64,000 nucleotides of DNA from Halosimplex aquaticum (GTDB lineage: Archaea; Halobacteriota; Halobacteria; Halobacteriales; Haloarculaceae), in assembly GCF_028747785.1 (NCBI RefSeq), contig NZ_CP118159.1, positions 117,965 to 181,964 on the forward strand, written 5' to 3'. The notes under the pieces were generated by a model, which worked only from the letters and a program-made list of their open reading frames with translations, searched no databases and was not told the DNA's origin. The position numbers and the translations under genes are program-made. Numbering within the stretch: position 1 is the first letter of the stretch; every line of letters starts with the position of its first letter. This document shows positions 56,542 through 64,000 of the stretch, one piece after another.

Positions 56542-56998
56542 ACATTCCCTTCGATGCTGTAGTCACTGTGTCCCCAGATTTAGATTCGAACGCGAGCGTG
56601 ATGACGAGTTCGTCGAACCAGACGACCGGGCGCTTGCTCTGTCCTTCCTCCTCGAAGAAGATGATTCCCAGCTGGGCAAGTCGACTAAGTTCCTCATGGA
56701 CATTCTTTACGTCTCGATCCACAACTCGGGCAGTCTCGTTGATACTGGACGGTTCTTCCCGGCGAATAGCCTCGATGAGCTCGAGGACACGCGGCGTCAG
56801 CGTCTCCATGAGGTCGTCGTAGCTGGTGAACGACAGCGTCGGCGTTGCGTCCACTGAATCACCGTGTTCCAGTGATTCGATGTCGTCAGTGACCTCGTCG
56901 TGAAGCTCGTCGGACGATTTGATTGTCACGACAAGGGTCGGCGCAGCCCGAAGCTGTTCGCGTTCCATCGGATGCAGCGACGGCGTTGATCTGATCAT
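56528..56998 (-). CDS. HTH regulator (HVO_A0114-like)
   Basis: A 156-residue protein. Residues about 70-115 form a winged helix (RREEPSSINETARVVDRDVKNVHEELSRLAQLGIIFFEEEG), followed by a short wing with PVVWFDELVITL. It resembles small haloarchaeal HTH proteins next to toxins. It lies 4 bases downstream of the PIN gene. Confidence 0.68.
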   Translation of the reverse strand: MIRSTPSLHPMEREQLRAAPTLVVTIKSSDELHDEVTDDIESLEHGDSVDATPTLSFTSYDDLMETLTPRVLELIEAIRREEPSSINETARVVDRDVKNVHEELSRLAQLGIIFFEEEGQSKRPVVWFDELVITLAFESKSGDTVTTASKGMYDAR

Positions 56999-57002
56999 GA
57001 TA

Positions 57003-57545
57003 TCACCCTAAGTAGATTTCCTCAGTAACGGGATAAACCGAAAGGCCGCATGCACGGCCCAATTTCCGAATGGGCCCATCGAACGAGAACAGATAATCAT
57101 CACCACGTTTTGCCTGCAGTATCAAAATTGCTTCCTGAATCGAAACATCGTGCTTTGGATACTGAGCGAGAAACTCTGCTGCTGCATCGAGTACCGCTCG
57201 TGGACTTGCAGTCAGATTGTTCGATTCCCAAGAGTCGGACCCATGTTGGACAACTAAGTCAGAATCTTTGATGTCTTCGTACAGATCAAGTGCCTCGTGT
57301 GCACCACGTTTGGACCGGAATGCAGAGATGACCTCCGCAACGACGTATGCATCCGTGACGTAGTAAGCCCGGTCGCCGGAAATTTCGAAGAACCGGTCGA
57401 CTACAGCCTGTTTGCGTTCAGAACGATGATCGGTCGTCAGTCGAGCAAGTAACGCTTCTTTATCGAGAAAGACGATTGCGGTACCGATGTCGTCAGAGAA
57501 AACGAGACTATCGTCGAGTGAGAACTCCCTATCTGTATCCGCCAC
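57003..57545 (-). CDS. PIN-domain toxin-like ribonuclease
   Basis: A 180-residue protein starting at GTG 57545. PIN-type acids are placed at D28 (IVFLDKEALL), a glutamate in DAYVVAEVISAF and D in YLFSFDGPIRKLG. VapC-like PIN enzymes cleave RNA. The small gene just upstream (57548-57703) is the likely antitoxin, and the HTH gene follows directly. The enzyme seems intact. Confidence 0.72.
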   Translation of the reverse strand: MADTDREFSLDDSLVFSDDIGTAIVFLDKEALLARLTTDHRSERKQAVVDRFFEISGDRAYYVTDAYVVAEVISAFRSKRGAHEALDLYEDIKDSDLVVQHGSDSWESNNLTASPRAVLDAAAEFLAQYPKHDVSIQEAILILQAKRGDDYLFSFDGPIRKLGRACGLSVYPVTEEIYLG

Positions 57546-57547
57546 AT

Positions 57548-57703
57548 CTACTCCTCGTCAGACTCAAGTTCGGCGCGGTCGCGCGTGAGCAGCGGATCTT
57601 CGCCATCCTGAAGCGGGGGGTCACCCAGAGTTTCCGGATCGAGAGCGGGCCCACTCAAGAACTTCTCGAGCGGACTCGCACGATCTTCCTTATCAGCAGC
57701 CAT
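57548..57703 (-). CDS. Short antitoxin candidate before the PIN gene
   Basis: A 51-residue acidic protein (MAADKEDRASPLEKFL...ELESDEE). Its stop is two bases before the GTG of the PIN gene, so the pair is tightly coupled. The proline- and acid-rich sequence suits a disordered antitoxin that wraps a PIN toxin. No DNA-binding motif, so repression may be by the HTH gene. Confidence 0.55.
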   Translation of the reverse strand: MAADKEDRASPLEKFLSGPALDPETLGDPPLQDGEDPLLTRDRAELESDEE

Positions 57704-57786
57704 GGAAACTCACCTTCGTATCATCGATTAACGGCCGATAGTACTTAAACGTACAGTCTCGGAGGACCATACCGACCACACGAGTA

Positions 57787-57827
57787 GTTACCCCACAGGC
57801 CAGTTTCGTTGTGATTTGTGGGGTGAC
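57787..57827. repeat. 41-bp inverted repeat, copy 2 (GTTACCCCAC-N21-GTGGGGTGAC)
   Basis: Same arms and spacing as copy 1, with one mismatch (GTGACx against GTAACx). Outward it extends three more bases (GTA/TAC). It lies between the PIN operon and the IS66 element. Confidence 0.8.
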
Positions 57828-57871
57828 TACAAGGCCGGGTCGAAGGATGTAGATACGCCGTTGGTACGTGT

Positions 57872-59291
57872 TTACCCCGAGGACTCAACGGCCGGCACAG
57901 CCTGATCTCGTGAAATCATCTCGTTGTTCCGGGAGACTCGCTTGAGCTCGTCGTATGGATTGCGTCCCTGCTGGCGCCATGTCGCCAGCAGGGACAGCAC
58001 CGTCTCATGAACGAACATCCCGCGGTCATTGCGGAGCGTTCCGATCAGTTTCCGGAGAACCACCGGCTCACGAAGCGCGTTTTCGGCGGCATTGTTCGTC
58101 GGAGAGACCGCTGGCTCACCGACGAAGGTGAGCCAGTGGTCGAGGCCACCTTCGATCTTTCCGAGTAGTGTTGCCACTGGTCCGTCGGGAACTGACCGTT
58201 CAATCAGTGATTCAAGCTCTCTCCGCGCCACACGCTGGAGCTCTGCTCGCTCACGAATGGTCAAGTCGCTCTCCACCGGGTCTGGAGAGCGACGTACAAC
58301 TGTTTGAGAGAGTCGTAGATCGGTTCGCCTTCCGGTTGCTTCTCAGCGGCATCTTCAGCCTCTCGCAAAATATGAGCCCAACACCGCTGGAGATTGTCGC
58401 TGAAGGCTGGATAGGCTGTCCACCCATCACAAATGACCGTTCCCGCGAAGTCCTCGCCGAGGACTTCCGCGGGAACATCGCACGACTCTCTCTAACCGCG
58501 TAGAGCGTGTGGTTCTCGGTGGTGAACGTCCAGATCCATGCTTGCTCACCATCTCGCTTGATGCCTGTTTCATCGATGTGGACAACGTCGGCTTGCTGGA
58601 TCTGGCGACGGATCTGTTCGTATTCACAGCGACCGGCGCGCGCAGCGCGCTCGGTCGCGTGCCACGCAGTCGCACCTGACAACTCCAGTCCGTGTAGCTT
58701 GCTCGAAACGGTCTGCAATCTTCCGATAGGGAAGGCGGTAATCGTACCGCGATAGTGCTGATTGGGCGATAACGTTCACCCCGAACTGCCCCTCATCGGG
58801 GCAGTCGGGGTGTGTAGCGACTGTCTCGGTTCCACAGGAGTCGCATCGGTAGCAGTGGCGGTTGTACTGCGTGAGTTCTGGTGGTTGTGGATCTGGTATC
58901 TTCTCGACGAGTCGGGGCTGACGCCCACCGACTCGTCGAAGTGTTGGCCACACTCTGGACAGCAGTCACGGGTGACCTCAACTTCTTCGTCCAGATCAGC
59001 GGTAGAGCGCCACTCTGGCTCGTGACCGTCTTTTCGTCCGGGAGTGCCGCCGTCAGTTCTGACATCGTCGTCTTCGTCATCTTGCGAGGTCGGGGACTCG
59101 TCAGTCCCCGACCGTCGCTTACTCGGTGGTGTATGTGGATTCTCGTATTTGCGAAGCCGTGTTTCGAGTTCTTCGATCCGTTCGTCTTTCTCCTGAAGCT
59201 TCTCCTCAAGATCGTTGATTCGTTCTTCCATCTGGAGAAACCGCGAGAGAAGTTCGTCTTTGCTGAGGTCATCTCGATCCACTATGACCAC
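57872..59291 (-). pseudogene. IS66 transposase, several frameshifts
   Basis: From ATG 59291: coiled coil (MEERINDLEEKLQEKDERIEELETRLRKYENPHTPPSKRR), then zinc knuckle DCCPECGQHF. Further frames carry RHCYRCDSCGTETVATHPDCPDEGQFG, VVHIDETGIKRDGEQAWIWTF, the third acidic region VICDGWTAYPAFSDNLQRCWAH, and the C-terminal SPTNNAAENALREPVVLRKLIGT. All are IS66 hallmarks, but at least four frame changes separate them. With perfect ends and target duplication, either decay is recent or the sequence contains indel errors. Confidence 0.82.
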
Positions 59292-59317
59292 CTCAGCGGT
59301 CCCTCAGCAGGGTCACC

Positions 59318-59345
59318 GGGATGGTCTCCGAGCGGAGACCATCCC
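59318..59345. repeat. Strong hairpin within the IS66 element, upstream of its transposase
   Basis: GGGATGGTCTCCG and CGGAGACCATCCC form a 13-bp stem with a two-base loop. An outer inverted repeat CCCTCAGCA (59301) and TGCTGAGGG (59366) encloses it. Such hairpins near the start of a transposase gene can block read-through transcription into the element. Confidence 0.6.
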
Positions 59346-59551
59346 TGGAAAGTTCAATTAGCCCTTGCTGAGGGTTCATATACCCCGGTTGGTCGCCTGC
59401 TACGAGACAGTGGCGAAATTCATTGGGGCTAAACACGTACCGCCGTTGGAACGTAAAATTGAGTGTGGGAAAAGTGTGGGGGTTCCTTGGAAAACACCGA
59501 GACCAGCCGCTCAGTCGGCGATATACCTATGCTCCGCTACGCAGTGTAGAA

Positions 59552-59595
59552 TGTGAGGCTGACTAGAGCCTCACAAATGGAATGTAGGTATTCCA
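59552..59595. promoter_or_regulatory. Two adjacent dyads upstream of the interrupted 60671 gene
   Basis: TGTGAGGCT-GACTAG-AGCCTCACA (59552-59575, 9-bp perfect arms) and TGGAAT-GTAGGT-ATTCCA (59578-59595, 6-bp arms) both have six-base spacers. The original ATG followed directly at 59596, before the IS inserted. Operator sites or initiation sites are both possible. Confidence 0.6.
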
Positions 59596-59604
59596 ATGAA
59601 CAGT

Positions 59605-60670
59605 GAGGGTGTCATAGAACGATTAGCACACCAAAGAGCAGGGTGAACGCTGAGGTGGATGAGTTCAGCGACCCTGCAAGATGATCCTTCGGTAGAGTCG
59701 TTCTTCAATGTCGTGGAGACAGAGACGCTGCGCGCTGTTCGAGCACCTCTCCTTCGAATTTCTCGAAGAGTTTGACGTGTTCGCCCCGGCGCAGACGGGG
59801 CGAACACGAGACCACGAACCACCAGAGCTGATGCGTGGCTTTCTCCACTGCTACTACAAAGATATCTACGGCATCCGCCCCGTCGAACGAGAGCTTCGGA
59901 ACACGGTCGTCTGGTTAAGCTGTGGCTTCGATCGACCGCCGTCGAGAGACGCGGTCGATCGCTTCCTCACCGACCTCGAACACGTCGCTAACGAGGTGTT
60001 CGATCACCTCGTCGAGCAGGCCGCCCGCCGCGGCCTGCTCGACTTGACCTACTGTATCGATTCGACCGACGTGAGGGCGATGCCAGCCGACCCAGATGCG
60101 TCAAAGTGCTACGATCCAACCAAGGACGAGTACTACTACGGCTACGGCTGTACAATCGTCTCGACCGGGCAAAAGATACCGATCGCAGCGGAGTTCACCG
60201 AGAGCAAACAAGCACCAGAAGAGACGGCGATGCGCGTCACCCGTGACGCGCTCGCCGTCGAGCAACCGATCTGGATGGTCGGTGACAGCGCCTACGACAC
60301 GCTCGACTGGCACGACCACCTGCTGGCCGCAGGGGTCGTGCCAGTCGCTCCGTACAACGCGCGAAACACCGACGACCCGCTCGATATCGAGTACAGGGTC
60401 GAAGACCGCATCGAGGAACACAGTGAAGACGTTCAGCTGAAGCAACCGACGCAGATGAGACGTACAACCGCCGCACGGGAGTTGAACGAACCAACGAATC
60501 AGTGAAGGACTGCGGCCTCGGGCGCACCCACGCCCGAGGCCGCGTCCACGCGAGCGCAGGTGTTCCTCGCGCTGTGCCTTCGCCTTGTCATCGCGATCAC
60601 CAACTACGAACGTGGAGACAATCCGGGAAGCACGATCATCACGGTGTGAGAAGAGTTCTATGACACCCTC
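59605..60670 (+). mobile_element. IS element of about 1066 bp with 16-bp TIRs and 9-bp target duplication
   Basis: Ends GAGGGTGTCATAGAAC (59605-59620) and its complement (60655-60670). Target ATGAACAGT is present before (59596-59604) and after (60671-60679). The IS inserted exactly at the start codon of the downstream gene and recreated it. It carries one broken DDE transposase gene. Confidence 0.85.
59708..60649 (+). pseudogene. DDE transposase (IS5-like), two frameshifts near the C-terminus
   Basis: The main frame contains DLTYCIDSTDVRAMPADP, the second D in IWMVGDSAYDTLDWHDHL, and runs to VQLKQPTQMRR. After about 60440 the real sequence continues in another frame as ETYNRRTGVERTNESVKDCGLG (the catalytic E), and after about 60550 in a third as ARAQVFLALCLRLVIAITNYERG. 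The stop is at 60649. The motifs are intact on each side of the breaks. The transposase is presumably inactive as written. Confidence 0.78.
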
Positions 60671-61303
60671 ATGAACAGTAGCAACACTGAAGATAAGAAC
60701 CTATCGGCGACGATAGAGGCGACGAAGCAGACGAACGAACGACATGGGACCGCAACGACGCGGACTGAAGACGGTCGCTCTCCCTACTTCCGGACCTACC
60801 GGGAGAACCAGGAGCAGCGCCGCTCCACCACTGAGCCAACGACGAGAACTGGGCTGGTTGCAAGACTGGCAGGACTACTCTGGGCGCTCATGGACGCCCC
60901 ATCCGACGCTGACTCCCCAACCGACCCCGAGGTTGCGACGGACCAGCACGAAGACGGTGACGTCTACACGGAGCGGACCGCAGCGAAGACCGACTTCGGG
61001 ACGCGTGCAGAACCCGTCGATGGACTGTACGGGTACACGTCTGATGGCTACCCCATCGTCCCAGAACGAGGACAGCTCATGAGAGCCCGAACGAACGCGA
61101 ACGGCCAGCCCGCTGACGCGCTCATCGAGCCCGATTCAGCAGGCGATCTCGCATCGTGGCATCCTGGTAACGCCAGCTCGAAGTTCGTCGATCCGACCGG
61201 CGAACAAGTCGTTGGTGTCGCCAGTGGCCTCGACGAATCCGCCGGCCGCACGACTGCACAGACGCCGTCGCGCCCACTTCGAAGGCTGTCGACCACCGAG
61301 TGA
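60671..61303 (+). CDS. Hypothetical protein, 210 residues, start recreated by the IS target duplication
   Basis: Starts MNSSNTEDKNLSATIEATK. Polar and partly disordered, with one possible hydrophobic segment (LVARLAGLLWALMD, about 62-75). It overlaps the broken RPA-like gene by 4 bases (GTGA), so the two would be co-translated. Its native upstream region (dyads at 59552) is now about 1 kb away, behind the IS. Function unknown. Confidence 0.55.
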   Translation: MNSSNTEDKNLSATIEATKQTNERHGTATTRTEDGRSPYFRTYRENQEQRRSTTEPTTRTGLVARLAGLLWALMDAPSDADSPTDPEVATDQHEDGDVYTERTAAKTDFGTRAEPVDGLYGYTSDGYPIVPERGQLMRARTNANGQPADALIEPDSAGDLASWHPGNASSKFVDPTGEQVVGVASGLDESAGRTTAQTPSRPLRRLSTTE

Positions 61304-62595
61304 CGACCACTGGCCGCCACTCGAGTTCGGCTTCACTCGGTTCAGCCGAAAGCCGACTGCAAGCGTACGACCGCCCGGACGACACAGAGACCCACAACCA
61401 CGCTGAGCGGACGAAGACAACCACGGGACTCAAGACCGCCGATCTGGAGGTCTTACTCCCCGATGGCGAATACGTCCGTCTCGGTGACCTGATCACGGAG
61501 CCCGAGCAGTTCGCAGGCAGCTCTCTGGAGGCTATCGAGCGATCACTCGCATTGGAGGCCGAGAAACGGAAAGTCACGGATGGCATCTGCCACCCTGGCC
61601 GCTGAGCGACGACGTCGAGCTGGTCGGTCACGCGAAGTGGCTGAACAACCGCTTCGACGAACTCGCTGCGACCCGGCCCACTGCGGCTGAACTCGCTGAG
61701 GCCCGCGAGAAACGAGCGAAGCAGGCCCACAAGGACCGCCTTCGCCCGTTGCTCAAGCTGGACCCCGACGAACACGAGAGGTCTGTGCGATGGCGCACCG
61801 ACTCCTGAGTGACGACTTCGAGAAGGTCTACGAGGTGCGCAAGAGTCCGCTGACGCTCGCACTCGCGCTCGCGAAGCGTGTCAACCGCGGCGTCGAGCCG
61901 ACGAATGCACTGCTCAGACAGGCCGAAGACGAAGCGAACGATCCCCAGAACGTCCAGAAGATCGGCAACGTCCGATATATGTCGACTGCTCAGACGAAGG
62001 GACGGTTCTCCACGCAGGGTCGTGTTTCGATCCTCTTCGAGAACACTCACCCCGGAATCAAGCAGGCCGGCGTGCTTCAGGACGAGACCGGGACGATTCG
62101 TTTCGCTATCTGGAAGAAGTCTGAATGGGACGAGACGCGCCCGACGCCAGACCCGACGGACTTCGGTGGCCGCACGCTCATCCGATCACACCGGTTCCCC
62201 GAACTGGCGGTCGGTGACCTCGTGCGTGTCGAGAACGTCCACAAGGGCTGGTACGGGAACGAAGCAACGTTCGAGACTCGGACGATAGCGAAATCTCGAT
62301 TCTCGAACAGTCGACTGACGGTTCAGACGATGAATCAGCGTCGACGCCACAGCAGACTGCATCTGTAGAGTCACGACGAACGAGACCACACCGGAAATCG
62401 AAGCCCTCGATCAGCGGAACAGCCGTGCCGAGGAATCCAATCGCGTACTGGCGAGGATCCGAAAGCTGGGTGTTCCCGATCGCGGACTGGATGCCCGACT
62501 GGTGGCTCGCGCAGGATGATGTCAAAGTAGGTGCGCAGAATCGTTCGACTGCGTCGGAGACAGCGACGAAACAGCAGGTGACGAGAACGACGTAG
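61300..62595 (+). pseudogene. RPA-like single-stranded-DNA-binding protein, three frameshifts
   Basis: Starting at GTG 61300, four segments follow in successive frames. The first has TADLEVLLPDGEYVRLGDL; the second DDVELVGHAKWLNNRFDELAA; the third a complete RPA-type OB fold (RVSILFENTHPGIKQAGVLQDETGTIRFAIWKK, LRSHRFPELAVGDLVRVENV). The fourth has an acidic tail and an aromatic end (YWRGSESWVFPIADWMPDWW). Breaks near 61600, 61780 and 62278 all fit a single missing base. Joined, about 430 residues. RPA coats single-stranded DNA in replication and repair, so a plasmid replication role is likely for the intact ancestor. Confidence 0.7.
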
Positions 62596-62706
62596 AACCA
62601 AGTAGCATAAGAAGTCTCTCCGAGACTTAGAATTCTAACCCCTTTTCCGACTGCCGAATGCTCATCACACCAAGATTATTCTCCCCTGAATCAGTACACT
62701 CCATCA

Positions 62707-63225
62707 ATGTCATCTGCGGAACGTGTGCTGGAGGAAGAAGAAACGCTCGTCGTCGAAATGGAGGTCGAGCACCGACGTCAGTTTGGCTCGGTTCAGATTG
62801 GCAGTGTCTTGTTCACCGATCGTCGCGCTGTTTTTTCGTACCAGTCGAACGGTGCTTGGACTCAATTCGGTGAAGCAGACCTCTCAGCGGAACCTTTCGC
62901 CCAGTACGTTGACGGCGAACTACACGCAGTTTTCATCCCAGCGACGGACAGCGATGCAGTCCTTCAGCTCCAATCCGACTATATTGAGGAAGTCGAGTCG
63001 GTAACCGGTTTATCGAGCGCGATGAGCGTTCTTGGGAAAGCCGTGATCCGCCAGTTGACCCCGCTGAATGCACTTGCGATCGCATGTCCTCAAACAAGGT
63101 TCTGGTTGAAAACGAAAATATGGAACTCGGTGAGGACTTCGATGAAGAAGAGTTCCGCTTCGTCTCATGCGAGGACTGTTTCCGAATCTACGGCCGATAT
63201 CGGCATGGGAAGAAAGCCTCATTGA
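62707..63225 (+). CDS. Beta-rich protein, possibly the N-terminal half of a broken gene
   Basis: Starts MSSAERVLEEEETLVVEMEVEH, then a beta-rich domain with GSVQIGSVLFTDRRAVFSYQ, reminiscent of a PH-like fold. The tail past about 63080 is basic and unlike the rest, while the overlapping frame from 63084 looks coding there. A one-base deletion near 63085-63110 would join the two. If separate, the true end of this gene is uncertain. Confidence 0.42.
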   Translation: MSSAERVLEEEETLVVEMEVEHRRQFGSVQIGSVLFTDRRAVFSYQSNGAWTQFGEADLSAEPFAQYVDGELHAVFIPATDSDAVLQLQSDYIEEVESVTGLSSAMSVLGKAVIRQLTPLNALAIACPQTRFWLKTKIWNSVRTSMKKSSASSHARTVSESTADIGMGRKPH

Positions 63226-63713
63226 ACAAGTTATTCTCTGCGGACTGGCTCTTTGGTGGTGACCTTTCGTACGAATCCATAGTAGACTTCGACAACGAGG
63301 ATGCATACGCGATACATCATACCCACAGCGGCCCTGTTCGCGTCCAAGACGCACTTCTTGTCCTGTCACACATCGGTTCTCGGTCCGGAGAGGTTGTGAG
63401 TACCTACAAGCACGATTACCAACACGCGCTCTGCTACGTGTTGGACGACACGGTGGTTGGATATCTTACTTGGGAACCTCACGAACGAGGGCCGATACTG
63501 TCGCAGTTGTATATCAGGGAGGAGTACAGAGGACAGGGACTCGCTGCCAATCTCGTTTCTGGTTGGTATGAGAACGTCTGCGATTCAGAGCACTACTTCG
63601 CAGATGAGCCGACATCTGGAGGAAAAGCTGTCCTCTCCTCAATAGGACACCTTGATAGAGCCTCCGGACCAGCACGCGAAGTTCATAATCTGACCCCCCT
63701 CGCGTTTGGGTAG
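63084..63713 (+). CDS. GNAT-family acetyltransferase-like protein
   Basis: A 209-residue frame. The C-terminal half carries a GNAT core: CYVLDDTVVGYLTWEPHERGPILSQLYIREEYRGQGLAANLVSGWYENV, with the acetyl-CoA loop RGQGLA. The N-terminal half has a cysteine pair (CEDC) and no clear domain. It may be the C-terminal part of a longer gene starting at 62707. Substrate unknown. Confidence 0.62.
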   Translation: MSSNKVLVENENMELGEDFDEEEFRFVSCEDCFRIYGRYRHGKKASLNKLFSADWLFGGDLSYESIVDFDNEDAYAIHHTHSGPVRVQDALLVLSHIGSRSGEVVSTYKHDYQHALCYVLDDTVVGYLTWEPHERGPILSQLYIREEYRGQGLAANLVSGWYENVCDSEHYFADEPTSGGKAVLSSIGHLDRASGPAREVHNLTPLAFG

Positions 63714-63764
63714 AGGTGCTTCACTCTCCGATTTCGAGGCACTTTAGAAGATCAAAGAACAGCA

Positions 63765-63805
63765 GTTACCCCACGAGAAATGGGAAATAGGATTTGTGGG
63801 GTAAC
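63765..63805. repeat. 41-bp inverted repeat, copy 3 (GTTACCCCAC-N21-GTGGGGTAAC)
   Basis: Perfect 10-bp arms and the same 21-base spacing as copies 1 and 2. It follows the GNAT gene. The rest of the window to 64000 holds no gene that can be supported. Confidence 0.8.
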
Positions 63806-64000
63806 AAGAGAGCCGACATCGGCTTTCCCTTCACTCCAGCGAGAGAACAAAGCCATACGAGCAATCTACTGTTCCCAACAATCTCGACAGAATACGGCTC
63901 CTTCCATGTCCACTGGCGGCCGCCGTGGAGTGACGATCTCCAATCTCCCGCACAAGCAACTGCCATAGTGCCATCACAACCACCATGGCGGGTCATTGGC

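Larger units (their letters stand above)
57864..59440 (-). mobile_element. IS66-family element with intact ends, 1577 bp
   Basis: Terminal inverted repeats begin GTACGTGTTTA on both ends (57864 inward and the complement ending 59440), followed by C/G-CCC. The 8-base CGCCGTTG flanks the element on both sides (57856-57863 and 59441-59448), which is the IS66 target duplication size. The element is therefore bounded and inserted as a unit. Its transposase gene is broken. Confidence 0.85.

Noticed and set aside
61122..61862. 246-codon minus-strand frame across the RPA-like gene
   Set aside because: Serine- and arginine-rich antisense composition typical of a shadow; the plus-strand pieces have recognisable domains.
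63780..63996. Short frames at the end of the window
   Set aside because: They run through the third 41-bp repeat and show no coding character on either strand.
1..64000. CRISPR arrays
   Set aside because: No regularly spaced direct repeats of 24-40 bases with unique spacers were seen; the repeats found are short iterons or inverted repeats.
1..64000. tRNA or rRNA genes as integration target
   Set aside because: No cloverleaf-like or rRNA-like stretch was recognised near the recombinase or elsewhere.
1..64000. Orc1/Cdc6 or RepH replication initiator
   Set aside because: None of the open frames shows the expected motifs; the initiator must lie outside the window if this is a plasmid.

Overview
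The window reads as haloarchaeal (class Halobacteria) DNA from a plasmid, megaplasmid or integrated element. The proteins are strongly acidic, many genes start without a recognisable ribosome binding site and have a TATA-like box 25-30 bases before the ATG, and the gene set is archaeal: a TFB, a PCNA clamp, DUF555 and DUF7342 proteins, a twin-arginine lipoprotein and a PIWI protein. No rRNA, tRNA, CRISPR array or Orc1/Cdc6 initiator was seen. A ParA-type partition locus, a tyrosine recombinase, insertion sequences and several toxin-antitoxin pairs point to a mobile replicon.

Layout. 1-14.2 kb: a nucleic-acid-processing, probably defensive cluster with McrC (cut by the window edge) and McrB on the minus strand, then a P-loop ATPase, a SNF2 helicase (frameshifted), a coiled-coil/zinc-ribbon protein and an AddB-like plus AddA-like nuclease-helicase pair on the plus strand. 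14.3-16.4 kb: a parA partition operon with a 9-bp iteron array. 16.5-25.4 kb: small accessory genes, a UPF0175/PIN toxin-antitoxin pair and a large transposase. 25.7-28.2 kb: a 12-6-12 palindrome, a DUF7342 regulator, a partner and a tyrosine recombinase. 28.2-34.9 kb: two CoiA-like nuclease-fold paralogues, zinc-ribbon and SWIM proteins, a second copy of the 9-bp iteron, a lipoprotein and a lone PD-(D/E)XK-like protein. 35-46.7 kb: one long minus-strand block with a SWIM protein, a VWA/HELLH protein, an M48-like membrane protease, a Ymh-domain protein, a CobS/MoxR-like AAA+ ATPase, a DUF6166 protein and a PCNA homologue; this looks like a replicon backbone module. 47-50.7 kb: a zinc-metalloprotease gene convergent with an Argonaute gene. 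50.7-57.7 kb: a nucleotidyltransferase/HTH pair, TFB with a small zinc protein, and a PIN toxin operon. 57.8-60.7 kb: an IS66 element and a second IS, each with readable ends and target duplications. 60.7-64 kb: a broken RPA-like OB-fold gene and a GNAT protein.

Three observations stand out. (1) A PIWI/Argonaute protein lacks at least two catalytic acids. (2) A 41-bp inverted repeat (10-bp arms, exactly 21-bp spacer) occurs three times in intergenic DNA. (3) The 9-bp iteron of the par locus also lies inside the parB-like coding sequence and again 16 kb away. Many reading frames are broken by single-base indels, densest between 57.8 and 62.6 kb. That is either gene decay or assembly error, and it limits certainty for those genes.
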